NCBI RefSeq assembly: GCF_963678635.1
Contig: NC_087062.1
Coordinates: 86,143,845 to 86,207,844, forward strand
Reading direction: 5' to 3'
Length of the DNA stretch: 64,000 nucleotides
Origin: Symsagittifera roscoffensis
Lineage: Eukaryota > Xenacoelomorpha > Acoela > Convolutidae
Under the pieces are notes generated by a model, which worked only from the letters and a program-made list of their open reading frames with translations, searched no databases and was not told where the DNA came from. Below, piece after piece: positions 35,590 to 48,600 of this stretch (the stretch's first letter is position 1; each line of letters opens with the position of its first letter). The position numbers and the translations under genes were made by a program.

Positions 35590-38500
35590 GCAAAAAATCT
35601 TAAAGTCCTAGGAGCACGCAAAAGCTCCAAATAAATACATATGGATTTTTTTTGCATTCCTACTGATTGGCTTTATCCCAGTAAACTTCGTCAAAACCTT
35701 GAAACGATTTGTCCCCCTAAGGCAAAAAAGAGCTAATATTTCGTCGTTTTTTCCCTTGCTTCAGAAAAATTCACTCATAACTATGTATCGACTGTTCACT
35801 GTACTCAAAATCAGTTTTATTGTGCTGGGCATAAGTTTCGACTCTGCCCGACTTATGTTTCGACTATCAACTAATTTACCTACTTTGAAAGTAAAAGTAT
35901 AGCTTTTTTTCAAATTAAGTTTTTTTTGAAATGCAATAAAATTATTTCTGAGCCTTTTTTTGTTAATTGTTTTAATTAAAAGACACTAAAATGGATGATT
36001 TTGAAAAATCAATTGAAAAAAATTCTTCATACTGCAACTTGTTTTTCATACTTCAAGATTGCTTAGGTCTCAAAATTTAAATCCCCTCCTGAAGTTTCAA
36101 TATTATGGTATTTAAGTATTCTCAACTGCAACTAGTTAAAAATCAAAAACAAATTAGCAACGTGAAAAAAATTAAAACATCAGAAAAAAAAAACATCTAA
36201 CATCATGAAATCATAAAGTCTTAGGAGCACGCAAAGGCGCCAGCTGAAAACATACTCAAGTTTCTTGCATTCATTTGATTGGCCTTACCCTTGTTGTTTT
36301 TGCCCATACCTTGTTATGATTTGGCCCTCTGTTGCAAAAAATGGAAATACGTAGTCCATTTTTCCCCTGTCAGGGAAAATTTCACTTGTAACTATGTATC
36401 GACTGTTCACTGTTCTCATAGTTACTTTTCGATGTGCTGGGCCTAAAATTCGACTGTGCTTGACTTATGTTTCCAACTAATCAATTAATATCAAATAATT
36501 AACCTAATTTGAAAGTAAAGATATACTTTATGAATTTTCAAACCATTTTTCATGGCAATGCGATTCAATTACTAAACAGCCAATTTATTTTGCTGAAAAA
36601 GCATTTGGAAAAATTAAGAATTTTTTTTATTTCAAGAACCCTTAAGTTACAGGCAGCTCCTGGAACTTCCAGGTTGTGATCATTAGTTACCCTCCACTGT
36701 AACTTATTTAATATCCAAAAAAAATTAGCAACTTGAACTAAAACAAAAAATCAGAAAAATTATCAAACATAATAAAATCAGAAAATCAAAAAATCTTAAG
36801 AGCACGCGAAAGCGGCAGCTGAATATATCTTGAATATTTTGCCTTCCCAATTATCAAATATTAGTTTTTATCAAATCCTTGCAACGATTTGGCCTCTTTT
36901 GCAAAAAGGAGGCGAATACTTAATTGATATTTACATTTGCCTGTAAAAGTTTCACTTATAACTACCCAACGACTGTTCACTGTTCTCAAAATCAGTTTTA
37001 ATGTGCTCGTCCTAAGTTTCGACTGTGCTGGACCTATATTTTGACAATTGACAAATTTGCCTAAATTAAAATTCTGGGAATAATATAGTTTTTTAAAATA
37101 CGTTTTCCTGGTGATGCAATAAAAGTAATATAGAGCCAATTTATTTTGTTTATTATTTACGGAAAACAAACATTAAAGTTGATGATTTTGAGAAAATTTT
37201 TGAAAAGAACACTAAAAACATACTTCAAAAACCTTCAGACATTGCGATTTCCAGCCCCTCTAGAAGTTTCCAGATTGTGGTAATTAAGTATCCTCAACTG
37301 CAACTAAATAAATATTCAAAACAATTTAACATCTTCAACAAAATCAAAACATCAAAAAATAACATATAACATCATGAAACCATTAAATATTAGGAGCACG
37401 CGAAAGCGCTAGCTTATAATAAACTCAATTTGTGGTTTTCAGATTGATTGACCTTATCCATGTTGTTTTCATCCAAACCTTTTAATGATTTGGCCCCGAA
37501 TTGCAAAAAGGGAAATAAATAGTCCATTTTTCACCACTGTCTGTGAACATTTTATTTATAGCTTTATATCGACTGTTCACTGTTCTCAAAATAACACCCC
37601 TTCTGATCAGATTTATCTCAGTAGTTTTCATCAAATCCTTGTAACGATTTCACCCCTATTGCAAAAGGGAGGCAAATAGATCTTTTTATATTTTCCCCTG
37701 GCTGTGAAATTCTCACTAATAACTATATATCTACTGTTCCTTGTTCTCAACAAAATTCAATGTACTGGGCCTAAGTTTTGATTGTGTTCGACCTATATTT
37801 TGACTATCCATTAAAACGGTTTAGGTAAAAGTCTAATTTATAGAATTGGGTTTAAGTTTTCATGATGATGCAATAAAACTATTAGAAAATCAATTTCTTT
37901 TGTTGATTGTTCTACAGAAAATTGGTAAGTGGGACAATTTTGAATAAAGCAATTGAAAAATTTATAAAATTTCTTTTATGTTCCAAGAACTTTTAGGTCA
38001 CAAAATTTTAAGCTCCTTCTGAAATTCAGTATCCTCAACTGCAACTGATTAAGTATCCAAGACAATTCAGTGAATTGAACCAGAGTCAATACGATAGAAA
38101 AATTATCTAACTTCATTATCATTATCTAAATTATCTAAAATCATGAATCATAAAATTGAAAATGCCAGCTGATTACTTATTGAATTTCTTGCACTCTTAT
38201 TGATTGGTTTTATCTCAGTAGTTTTTATAAAAACATTGTTATGATTTGGCCCCCTATTGCACAAAGGAGGCAAATAGTTCATTTCTGTAATTATATATCG
38301 ACTGTTTACTGTTCTCAAAGTAAATTTCATTGTGCTGGATCTAAGTTTTGACTGTGCTCGGCTTGTTTTTCGACTATCTATCAATATACCTAGTTTGAAG
38401 TAAAAACCTAATTTATCAATTTTTATTTACGTTGTCATGATGATGTGATAAAGCTACCACAGAGCTACTTTTTTATTGATTGTTCTACATAAAAATTGGT

Positions 38501-41500
38501 AAAGGAGTGTTTTTGAAAAAAGTATAAGAAAAATTTTACTAAATTTTTTTCATACTTCAAGAACCTTAATGTCACAATTTTTTTAAGCCCATCCTGAAAT
38601 TTTCAGACTGGGATAAGTAAGTATCCTCAACTGTAACTAATTAAATATCCAAAACAGATTAGCGACTTGAAAAAACCTAAGCATTAGAAAAATTATCTAA
38701 CATCATAAAAAGATAAAAAAAGAAAGTATTAGGAGCAGGCAAAAGCGCTAGTTGATTGCAAAATGAATTTCTCGCATTCTTATTGATTGGCTTTGTCTCA
38801 GTAGTTTTTATTAAAACCATGTGACTGTTTGGGACCTTATTGTGAAAGGGAGGCGAATAGTTTAATTTAATATTCCAATTTCTCTGAGAATTTCACCTAT
38901 TACTATGTCTCGACTGTTCACTGTTCTCAAAACAATTTCAATGTGCTGGGCCTAAGCTTCGACTCTGCTCGACCTATATTTCGATTATCAACAAAAATAC
39001 CTAACTCGAAAGTAAGAGTATAATTTGTATTTTTCTTATTTCTTTTTCTTGGTGATGCAATGAAATTACTCCAAAGGCAATTTCTTTTGTTTATTATTTT
39101 ACAAAAAAACGCTAAAATTTCTAGTTTTGAAAAAGAATTTGAAAAAATTTCATTTCTTTTTTTTGTATTTAAAAAAGCCTCAGGTTTCAAATTTAAAAAT
39201 CCCTCCTAAAATTTCCTGTTTATGGTAATTGAGTATACTCAACTGCAACTAAATAATTATACAAAACAAATTAGCGACTTTAACAAAATCAAAACATCAA
39301 AAAAGTATCGTACATCATAATATCAAAAAATCAAAAAATCTTTGGGGCACGCGAGAGAGTCAGCTGAATTTATAAAAAAAAAAATTGCATTACTATTACC
39401 ATAAAAACATACAAAATAAAGTATTAGGATTAGGCGAAAGCGCCAGTTGGTTACATGTTGAATTTCTCGCATTCTTGTTGATTGGCTTTATCTCAATAGT
39501 TTTCATCAAAAACAAGTGACATTCTTGTTGATTGGTTTTATTTCAGTAGTTTTCATCAAAAACATGTGACAATTTGGGTCCCTTTTGTAAAAGAGAGGCG
39601 AAAAGTTTATTTTTAAATTCCCTCATCTCTGAAAATTAACCTATAACTATGTATCGACTGTTCACTTTTCTCAAAATAATTTCATTGTGCTGGGCCTAAA
39701 TTTCGACTCTGCTCGACCTATGTTTTGACTATCGCTAAAACCGTTGCTTCAAAAGTAAGGGTTTATTTTGTCTTTTTTAAATTACACTTTCTTGATGATA
39801 CAAAAAATTTACCACAAAGCCAATTTCTTCTGTTCGTTATTTAACAAAAAAAAATTTCAAAATTGATGAATTTGAAGAAAGAATATGAGGAAATTTTACT
39901 ATTTTTTTTTGTATTTCAAGAACTTTTAGGTTTTAAAATTTGAAGCCTCTCCTGAAACTTCTTGTTTGTGGTAATTAAATACTCAACTGCAACTAATTAA
40001 GTATCGAAAACAAATTAGCAAGTTGAACAAAATCAAAACATCAGAAAGTGTTTCTAACATCATAATATCATCAGCTAAAAATTTTTCAGCAGCAAGCGAT
40101 AGCGACAGCTGAAGTCATATAGAATTCTCCGCATTCCTATTGATCAGATCCTTGTTACGATTTCAGCCCCTATTACAAAAGGGAGGCAAATGGATCTTTT
40201 TTGTTTTCCCATGGCTGTGAAATTCTCACTAATAACTATGTATCGACTGTTCCTTGTTGTGCTGTACTGTTCCTTGTTGTACTAATAATGTACTGGGCCT
40301 ATGTTTCGACTGTTTTAACTGTGTTCGACCTATATTTCGACTATCAATTAAAACCTAGGTTAATGTAAAATTCTACTTTGTAAATTTTGAATTAAGTTTT
40401 CATGATGATGGAATAAAATTATCAGAAAGCCAATGTTTTTTGTTGATTTTTCTAAAGAAAAATGTCAAAAGGGATGTTTTGAAAAAGTAATTGAAAAGTT
40501 TTAATTGTATTTTATTTGTTTCAGGAACTTTTAGTTCACAAATTTTTAAGCCCTCCCCACCTGAAATTTTCAGATTGTTGAAATTAAGTATCCTCAACAG
40601 CAATTGATTTAATATCCAAAGCAATTAGCAACTTCGACAAAATCCAAACATCAGAAAAAGTATCTAACATCACAATATCATAAAAGCAAAATCTTTTAGG
40701 AGCATGCGAGAGCGCCAGCTGATATTATACAGAGTTTTGCACAGTCCTACTGATCAGATTTATCTCAGTAGTTTTCATCAAATCCTTGTAACGATTTCAC
40801 CCCTTTTACAAAAGGGGTGCAAATAGACCATTTTTCCCCTGCCTGTGAAAATTTCACTAATAACTATAAATAGACTGTTCTTTGTTCTCAAAAAAAAATT
40901 CAAAGTGCGGAGCCTTAGTTTCGATTCTATTTGATCTATGTTTTGACCGTCAACTATTTTACCTGCTTTGAAAATAGGAGTAAAATTTGTATTTTTCAAA
41001 TCAAATTTTCTTGATGATGCCTTAAATTGAGTACAAAGGCAATTTTGTTTTGTTGATTACCTTTCAAAAAGATGCTATAAATGACAATTTTGATGAAGCA
41101 TATGAGAAATTTTACTATTTTCTATTTCATACTTCGAGAATTCCTAGGTCTCAAAATTTTAGGCCCTCATGAAAAATCTATAATGTGTCCATTAAGTATC
41201 CTCAACTACTACTAATTGTTTTTCCCAAACAAATTAGCAACTTGGACGAAAATAATCTCACAACATAAAACCATAAAACCAAAAAGTCTTAGGAGCTGAA
41301 AGCGGCAGCTGAATACATATTGAGTTTTTCGCATTCCTTTTGATAAGACTGAACTCCGTAGTTTTCATCAAATCCTTGCAACGATTTGTCCTACTTTTGC
41401 AAAAGGGAGGCAAAGGGTTTATTTTTGTTTTTCCTTGCCTGTGAAAATTTCATTTATAATTATGTATCGATTGTTCATTTTTCTCAAAAAAAGTTTCATC

Positions 41501-43770
41501 GTCATGGGTCTATGTTTCAACTATCAACTAATTTACCTTTTTTGAAAGTAAAATTATATTTTGTAGTTTTCAAATTAACCTTTCAAATTAACCTTTCTTG
41601 ATGTGGCAATAAAATTACTACAAAGCCAGCTTGTTTTGTTGATTTTTTGACAACAAAAGGCTAAAATTGATCTTTTTGAAAAAATTCATTTGACAAAATT
41701 TTTTCAAATTTTTTCTCACTTCGAGAGCCTTTGGGCTCAAAATTTCAAGCCTCTCATGAAATTTCCAGATTGTGGTAATTAAGTTTGCTTCAGCTGATTA
41801 CGTATTGATTTTTTTGCATTTTCATTGATAGGAGTTATCTAAGTAGTGTTCATCAAATCTTTGTTACGATTTGTAACCCTATTGCAAAAAGGAGGCAAAT
41901 AGTTCGTTTTTGTTTCCCTTGCTTGTGAAAGTTTCACCTATAACTATGTATGACTATGCACTGTTCTAAAAGAAGTTTCAATGTGCTTGGCCTATGTTTT
42001 GACTATCAAAAAACTTACCTAGTCTAAGAGTGATTTTGTTAAGTAACTTTTTTTGTAATTTTCAAATTAAGTTTTCTCAATATTGCAATAAAATTAGTCT
42101 AAAAATAGCTTCTTTTGTTGATTTGTTTTAGAATAAAATGTTAAAAAAGATGATTTTGAAAAAAATCATCTGAGGAATTTTTTTTAATACTTCGAGAGCC
42201 TTTAGGTCTCCAAACTTTAAGCCCCTCCTGAAGTTTTCAGATTGTGGTAATTAAGTATCCTCAACTGCAACTAATTGAGTATCCAAAACAGCAACTTGAA
42301 CAGAACAGAACATAAGAAAAATTATCTAATATCATAAATCTTTAAATCATAAAGTATTTGGAGCACGCGAAAGCGACCGCTGTATACTTTTTTAAATTTT
42401 CGCGTTTCTATTGATAGGACTTATCGCAGTAGTTTTCATCAAATCCATGTGACCATTTGGCGTCCTATTGAGAAAGGAAGGCGAATAGTTTATTAAAATT
42501 TCCTTCATCTCTGAAACTTTCACTTATCACTATCTACCGACTGTTCAATGTTCTCAAAAAAACTTCAAAGTGATGGGCCTAAGCTTCGACTCTTCTCGAC
42601 CTATGTTCCAACTATCAACTAATTTACCTACTTTGAAAGTAAGATTAAAATAGGTAACTTTTAATATATGTTTTCTAGGTGATGCAATAAATTTACTCAA
42701 AGCCAGTTTCATTTGCGGTTCTTTATTACAAAGAATGGAAAAGAAAATTGAAAAGTTCTTTCGAGAAAATTTCAATTTTTTTTTCGTACTTCGCAAACCC
42801 TTAGGTCTCAAAATTTTAGGCTGTCATGAATTTTCTAGAATGTGTTATTTAAGTATCCTCAATTGCAACTAATTAAGTATATAAACCAAATGAGCCTCTT
42901 GGACAAAAATATTCTAACATCATAAAACATAAAAGCATAAAGTCATAAGAGCACGCGAAAGCGCCAGCTGGCTACATATTGAGTTTTTCGCTTTCCTTTT
43001 CACAGGACTTCTCTCCGTAGTTTTCATCAAATCCTTGTAACGATTGGGTCGCCTATTGCAAAAGGGAAGCAAGGAAATCATTTTTGTTTTCCTTGCCTCT
43101 GAACAAATCAAATACAACTATGTATCGACTGTTCACTGGTCTCAAAATAACTTTCACTGTGCTTGACCTGTGTTTCGACTATCAACTAATTTACCTGCTT
43201 TGAAAGTAATAGTATAATTTTTTAATTTTCAATTTAAATTAATCTTGGTTATGCAATAAAATTACTACAAAGCCAATTTTTTTTTGGTTATTTTACAAAA
43301 AATGCTAAAATTGATGATTTTAACAAAGAATTTGAGAAATTTTCCTTATTTTTTTCATACTCCGAGAGCCTTTATGTCTCGAATTTTTAAACTCTTCTGA
43401 AATTTCCAGATTGTGGTCATTAAGTATCTTCAACTGCAGTTAATTAGGTATCCAAAACAAGTTAGAAATTTGAACAAAATCAGAATTTCAGAAAGAAAAC
43501 ATCTAACATCATAATATCATAAAACTTTAGGAGCACGCTAGGCGCCAGCTGAATACATACTGAATTTTTTTTGCATTCCTATTGATTTAACTAATTTCCA
43601 GGCCTTATCTCGGTAGTTATCAGCCAAAACTTGTCATGATTTGGCCCTCATATTGCAAAAGGGAATCAAATAGTCCATTTTTATTTTCATCCGCCTTTGA
43701 AACTTTCACTTACAAAACCTTTGATCATAATCTCTGACTGTTGTCAAGCTAATAACTCTGTTCCAAAGCT
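35590..43770. repeat. tandem array of about fifteen 590-bp units
   Basis: The string TATGTATCGACTGTTCACTG or a close variant recurs at about 35,786, 36,397, 36,968, 37,566, 37,727, 38,297, 38,908, 39,652, 40,241, 40,870, 41,464, 41,946, 42,535, 43,121 and, weakly, 43,725. Other constant blocks are GGAGCACGCGAAAGCGCCAG, GTAGTTTTCATCAAATCCTT, a palindrome near CCCCTATTGCAAAAGGGAGG, TGTGCTGGGCCTAAGTTTCG and CCTCAACTGCAACTAATTAA. Most spacings are 570-630 bp, with a partial unit at 37.6 kb, a local duplication at 39.4-39.6 kb and a short unit at 41.8 kb. Units drift substantially. No frame is shared across units, so the array is probably non-coding. Confidence 0.85.
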
Positions 43771-43922
43771 ATTTTTTTTCATACTTCATATTGTAAAAGG
43801 GATAAAAATTACAAGTATAAATCGATGCTAAAAGCCGGGAGAGATTGGAAAAAGAGGGACCATCTTTCATAGTATACCACAAATTTTTTTTTTGCAAAAT
43901 TTTACAATTAGTGGGTTTTATC
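43771..43922. other. sequence between array and exon candidate
   Basis: AT-rich. Would be the 3' UTR of the minus-strand exon that follows; no clear AATAAA on that strand. Confidence 0.3.
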
Positions 43923-44169
43923 TTAAGTTTCAAGTCCAAAATAGTTATTAATACGAGTTCGATTTCGAAAATCGCTGAGCAAATGTCTTCTATCGAAATC
44001 GTCATCCGGTGTCGCATTCTCATTAAGAGGAGCACAAAGCCACGCTTGATCCTTACATATGAACTCCTCTTTGAAAAACTGGAATGTAAGTAGAGTTACT
44101 ATCTGGTCATAGGATATCTGGTAGAAGTCTCGGGAGCTCAGCACTGGAAGCAACAGTGGGAAATGCCGT
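43923..44169 (-). CDS. possible terminal exon of an unknown gene
   Basis: Minus-strand acceptor GGAAATTTCAG at 44,170 opens a frame reading DFYQISYDQIVTLLTFQFFK, then EEFICKDQAWLCAPLNENAT and PDDDFDRRHLLSDFRNRTRI, ending NNYFGLET and a stop. The product has balanced composition and an acidic-basic C-terminus. The plus-strand frame of the same DNA is also long (82 codons), so strand is not certain. No family recognised and no partner exon found. Confidence 0.35.
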
Positions 44170-44739
44170 CTGAAATTTCCAGTCACAATAAAGCCCCCCT
44201 CCCCGAAACCAACTGAGACTATGACGTTGACACACCAAGAATCTAACCATTGTAACTAAACATATTTGAAAGTAGAACAAAAAAGACTGGTTGATGTGCA
44301 GCAGCACAAAATTCTCTAGTGAAGTGTCAGCCTTGAAAAAAACTAATTACAACAACTTATACTTTTCGATAGGCGTTAAAAAATGAAAAATAATGAAAAT
44401 CAGATGAATAGTCTGCGTATCTTAAAATATGCGTACTTATTGAATTAAGTGTTAGTATTTTAAACTTTTACCCGCCTTTTAACGCAAACTCGGGCAATAC
44501 AAATTTAACTCTGATATGTTTGAGCAAATTATCATATTAAAATCCTTCTAATACGTGTTTCAAAAGTTTTTCAATAATGAGAAAAACCGATTTGAAATCT
44601 TAAATTTTAAAAGAAAAATGGATAATTGTAAAATAAATGGCCTATTTGTTTTTTTATTCTTGTTGAAAGCGCCGTTGGTATTTTGTTCTATGCTACTTTT
44701 TTTTCAATTCTCAACAAGAAGAAAACCTTGAGAAATCAA
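44170..44739. other. unassigned sequence
   Basis: Nothing supported beyond a possible upstream intron of the exon candidate. Confidence 0.3.
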
Positions 44740-44945
44740 TTTAACGGTTCGATTTACGTTTCGAATACGTTCAACCTATCTTTCGATTGTTTTACTGTTC
44801 TTAAAGAATGTTTCAATGTGCTGGGCTAACTCAGCTTGACCAAATTTTTGACTATCAACTGATTTAACTAATTTGAAAATAAGAGAACATAATACATGAA
44901 TGTTAAATTAAGTTTTCGATGTGATGCAATAAAATTACTAAAATT
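44740..44945. repeat. detached partial unit of the 590-bp array
   Basis: Contains CAACCTATCTTTCGATTGTT, CAATGTGCTGGGCTAACTCA and GATGTGATGCAATAAAATTA in the order of the array unit, about 1 kb beyond its end. Confidence 0.6.
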
Positions 44946-45047
44946 TAGTCTTAGACACAACACAGCGTCCCATCAAAGGAGCGATTGTTTCGGGCTTAAA
45001 TTGCTAGAGACCGCACTTTTCAAGATTTTCTGGTTTACTGTCAGGCG

Positions 45048-45734
45048 TTAAGTTTTTCGGTCTTCTAAGAAACGATGATATGTTTTTTCCGTCGTTTTAT
45101 TTGGTAAGAAGGCATATATGCAAGCGAGTGCTATTCCTGAAAGACTAAAATATATAGTATAGAGTTGATAAAAAATTTGGAGTAACGTTGAAGGTTCTGT
45201 CAGCCAAATAAAAATTTGGTTTTTTGAGCACACGTAGCATTTCCGGGTCGCTGAATGGAATAATTCTTTCGTGATCTTTTTGTCCACTGTCAAATCTTAC
45301 AAAATTCTTAAATAGCACGGTATCTCGAAAATTCTTGCTGCTAGGGAGACTAATAAAACCCCTGTTCTTGTGCTTGCTTGTGCAGCTCAAACTAAATTTT
45401 CTTTGGTTGATAGGGCTAGTTGAAAGGCTATATCGTCTGTCATTGGCTGAATTGCTTTGCCGACTATGGTATTACTCTTCCTCAAGTCCTTGATGTTTTT
45501 CAAAAGTATCCGAGCATCAGATTTTCCGTATGTCATGATTATGCTCGCCACTCGTTTCAAAAAACTGTCGCTATCCGGAATTGTTGTAGCTCGGCATTTA
45601 TGAGACTGGTATTTTGAGCAGTGCCAGTCCGTAGTGGTTTTGTTTTTACGTTTAGGATAATACTCGCGGCCTGATAACACTATTATTTGTTTATCTTTGT
45701 AGGATACAGTAAAATGGAAGGACGCAACAAACAT
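45048..45734 (-). pseudogene. FLYWCH zinc finger plus Mutator-like transposase relic
   Basis: The minus strand encodes, from 45,734 downwards, a FLYWCH-type finger (GREYYPKRKNKTTTDWHCSK then YQSHKCRATT, with W-x-C and later C). After a linker (45,390-45,200) comes FRDTVLFKNFVRFDSGQKDH and FYLADRTFNVTP, corresponding to the first catalytic Asp strand of MULE transposases. In another frame (45,190-45,048) it continues FYQLYTIYFSLSG and YAFLPNKTTEKTYHRF, the conserved segment after it. The family normally has FLYWCH followed by a DDE MULE domain; only the first third of the DDE domain remains, with at least one frame change. No terminal repeats were found. Confidence 0.7.
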
Positions 45735-46058
45735 TATAGCTCAAAGGGCGGTGAAAGAACCGCTCAAAGGTAGGTCAGTGTGATTTTATGTAAAACGTTT
45801 GAAAATTTTTGAGGTACTTTCAATTAGAACCATGTAGGTTATCTCTGTTTTGAACGCATTAATGAGGAATTATTTCTCCTAACTAATCGAAACGCAAATA
45901 TTTTTGAGATGCTAGAGGCATCAAGTGATTTAAGACTGGCTTTTCAGGCCTTACTTAATATACTTAATTGGAATACTCCTGCAGTTAGAAAAGGACCTAA
46001 CTTGAAACAAATTATCAGTATTAGAAGGGGGTTAAATTGTTTCGGGGTTATTTTGTGA
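45703..46058 (+). CDS. possible two-exon 3' end of an unknown gene
   Basis: Exon 45,703-45,769 follows acceptor TTTATCTTTGTAG and ends at donor CTCAAAG|GTAGGT. A 68-bp intron leads to acceptor CCATGTAG at 45,837, and exon 45,838-46,058 runs to TGA. The split codon phases agree. The product reads DTVKWKDATNIIAQRAVKEP, then LCFERINEELFLLTNRNANI and FEMLEASSDLRLAFQALLNI, helix-rich and protein-like. The first exon overlaps the minus-strand FLYWCH relic, so one of the two may be fortuitous there. No family recognised. Confidence 0.35.
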
Positions 46059-46467
46059 CGGGGTTATGAAGTGGGGTTTGTATAAAATGGTGTTAAATAA
46101 CGTGGGGTCAAAGATTGGTGCACCCTCAATTTGACCTGATTTTTGAAGTTTCTCAACAAAAATTAGCTTAATGTCTTTCACTTATTTTGCTGGCTTTTTC
46201 TTGGCCTGAACCTAGTGTGTTTTGTTGTTGTACTCGATTTAAAGTTTCACTTTGACCACATATCTCAGTCGCAGAACTAAACTCAATTGTTTTTGTCAAA
46301 CAAAACAAGTCGAGTAACTGGGCCTGAGTATTGTAAAGTCGGGTTACAAGGGTATAGTGTCTCAGCTAGTAAAAATCTTTTCGACTAGTCACATCTATCT
46401 TTTTATACGATTCTTAACTTCAGTTGCTCCTTCTCAGCCGTAGTGATATACAGCTTAGCCAACTTTT
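46059..46467. other. unassigned sequence
   Basis: Nothing supported; G/T-rich near 46,025-46,120. Confidence 0.3.
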
Positions 46468-47182
46468 TGTTCCGAATATCATAACGAAAGTAACGGAAAA
46501 ATTACGCACGGGCTGTGTTTTTTTTCTTCAGACAAATTTCGGCTTTTTAACAAGTCATTTTGACGGAAGTTTTTTATATCACTCAAAAGGTATTGTTGCC
46601 CTGAGCCTTTATTTGAAAAAAACTCACCTGTGATCGTGTTTTGTAAATCTAAGGGGGTGTAAAGATTGCCATTTTGGCCAATTCGGGACAATTAACCCGC
46701 GAAATATTTCGCGCTATCAACAGGTAAGCGGTGAATTAATCCAACTTAGAAATCGTTCCAAATTGGTTGAAGGAAGCTCACTTGCCATAATTGATTTTTC
46801 ACTAAGAGCGAAATCTATCACTACCTACTTTATATGGCATGTGTACGGATGATTTTCACAAAAAAATCTGAAATTAAGGAAATAAAAATTTCGTTTTATT
46901 TCATAACATTGAATTTTTTTCATGTTATTACATTACGAGGCCAAACTGTGCATTTCGTGAATTGTAAGCGGATTTTGAAACAAGGACGCTCCCTTTGTTC
47001 TTCTTTTGTTCTTTTTTTAAGGTGTTGTCACGATTAAGGATTTGTCTCTGGAATCCAGAAACATACAAACACAAAAGTATACGCCTATCCAGTGCACAGT
47101 TTGGCCTCGTAATGTACTGCTCCAGAGACCTTTAACGCCAGTCGAAACATTTAGGGCTTCGCCCTGATATGAGCAGTCTTGT
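46468..47182 (+). mobile_element. HINE-like repeat carrying a nested Tc1-type MITE
   Basis: Starts TGTTCCGAATATCATAACGA and ends AGGGCTTCGCCCTGATATGA plus GCAGTCTTGT. It is longer than other copies because of an insertion at 46,931-47,114; removing it restores GTTATTACTGCTCC as in the copy at 24,835. Confidence 0.75.
46931..47114 (+). mobile_element. Tc1/mariner-type MITE, 184 bp
   Basis: Terminal inverted repeats begin CATTACGAGGCCAAACTGTG and are perfect over at least 20 bases against the right end. The element is flanked by TA on both sides (46,929-46,930 and 47,115-47,116), and the uninterrupted site with a single TA is visible in the related repeat at 24,835. No coding capacity. Related copies: 34,394-34,584 and a fragment at about 60,605-60,660. 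Confidence 0.85.
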
Positions 47183-47379
47183 TAAAGTTTTTAGTTCCAA
47201 GCAACATTTTTGTTTGCCAAATACCACCAAACACTTCCTTGAAAAAAGAGTGCATTTCCAATGATCGTTTGAGCTTTTTTTGCAGATTTCTCACCGATTT
47301 GTAACTTTTGCTTTTAGACTGAAGAATAGATGTTTGAAAAAAAGCAAAGACCAATTTGAGCGAGGGATTCAAAAGATCA
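47151..47379 (-). CDS. possible terminal exon ending inside a HINE-like repeat
   Basis: Minus-strand acceptor GTTTATCAACAG at 47,380 opens DLLNPSLKLVFAFFQTSILQ, then SKSKSYKSVRNLQKKLKRSL and EMHSFFKEVFGGIWQTKMLL. The frame passes into the inverted repeat 3' end (NKTAHIRAKP) and stops at TAA 47,151-47,153. It is basic and helix-rich. Part of the plus strand is also open here. No family recognised. Confidence 0.35.
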
Positions 47380-47601
47380 CTGTTGATTTGATAAACCCTT
47401 CTAAAAGCGTGGATGTAATTAATGATTAGCTAGTGTTTTTTCCGTCCGCTTTGTACTATCTCAAAAAACTGTGATATTTGCGAGTTCAAATGCGATTCTA
47501 TATTAAAAGCATGATTTGGTTTCGAAAAAGTCAAAGAGGCTCGCTCAGTGTCGGGAAAAAAACTGGACGGATTTTTCTTTTCAATTTCTTCTTTCTTAAA
47601 G

Positions 47602-47711
47602 CATTTTTTTTGCTATTTAAACTGGTTTTGGAAGCCAATCCATCCTATTCTTTGATCGAGAAAGCCGAGAAAGTGGATCAAATCAAAGCTACTTTTGGCT
47701 GCGCCAGTTAA
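47602..47711 (+). CDS. possible terminal exon
   Basis: A strong acceptor (TTCTTCTTTCTTAAAG) precedes a frame, entered with two leftover bases, reading FFLLFKLVLEANPSYSLIEK and AEKVDQIKATFGCAS to TAA. Good acceptor and protein-like sequence, but only 35 codons and no partner exon. Confidence 0.3.
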
Positions 47712-47944
47712 AACGAAATCATCTGGATTGAGTTTTGATCAAGATACTGGAATGATATCCAAATTCGGAACATATCGAACTTTGGTTGCAAAAGTTGAAA
47801 CATAAAATAGCAACTCCACCTTAGAATTGAAATTGTTTGTACATTCTGTACTGTTTGATCACTAATTAGATAGTTTTTGTTTGATTTATATATGGTGAGA
47901 CTTGACCTTGAAGTCTAATTCAATGCTAAAAGTTTTCATCAAAC

Positions 47945-48072
47945 CTGTAGCCAGTTTAGTTGTTTTTCCTGCGTCGAGAAGTCCATTAGATGCCCCAAAT
48001 ATTCCAAAGGATTTATGCCGAATGATTGTCCGTAGTCGAGATAAGTTCTCAGCTGAAACTGACAGCAGTTGC
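47945..48072 (-). CDS. possible internal exon
   Basis: Minus strand: acceptor AAATGTTTTTCTAG, donor GGCTACAG|GTTTGA, 128 bases. Two frames are open: NCCQFQLRTYLDYGQSFGIN with PLEYLGHLMDFSTQEKQLNW, or LLSVSAENLSRLRTIIRHKS. The plus strand also has an 81-codon frame here (47,902-48,147; IPKDLCRMIVRSRDKFSAET). All three open frames and the raised GC suggest selection for coding, but I cannot settle the strand. Confidence 0.3.
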
Positions 48073-48147
48073 CTAGAAAAACATTTGAAGATAACGGAAA
48101 TCAAATTGAGTCTTCGCGGAAGAGCACAAGTAAAACACTATCGCTAG

Positions 48148-48389
48148 TATTAGCGCGAAGTTAGTTAGTTCGACTGCCTTTCAAAGTAGATGAACTTTTA
48201 AAAAAAATAAAAAAAAAATAATGAAAAAATGCAAAAGTTTTAAATCCCTCTCACGCTTTGTTAAGCACTAAGTCATTCATTTGAGTCTGGTAAGCCATTT
48301 TTAATAGCAAAGTTTTTGCCTTAATGCAAATTGAAACGAAATAATTTGACGTCTACGCGTTAACATCACCAAATATATTGCACTTTAAT
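48148..48389. other. unassigned AT-rich sequence
   Basis: Nothing supported. Confidence 0.3.
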
Positions 48390-48600
48390 TGTCCCAAATG
48401 GACCAAATGGCACTTTACAAATCACCACAAACCTATAAAAAAATCATTCCTAGGTAAAATATTGTATTGATTTTGAGCTCAGGACTTCATTTCCTTTCAG
48501 TTGATATGAAAAAAAAATCCGTCACAAATGGCTTGAAAATAAGTAGAAAATTGTCCAGAGAAAAAAATACCGAGCACAAATATTCGACTAGTTTTTTCAG
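48390..48600 (-). mobile_element. HINE-like fragment (5' half), minus orientation
   Basis: Inverted family blocks in order: ATTGTCCCAAATGGACCAAA, TTTGAGCTCAGGACTTCATT, AATCCGTCACAAATGGCTTG and ACCGAGCACAAATATTCGAC. Confidence 0.55.
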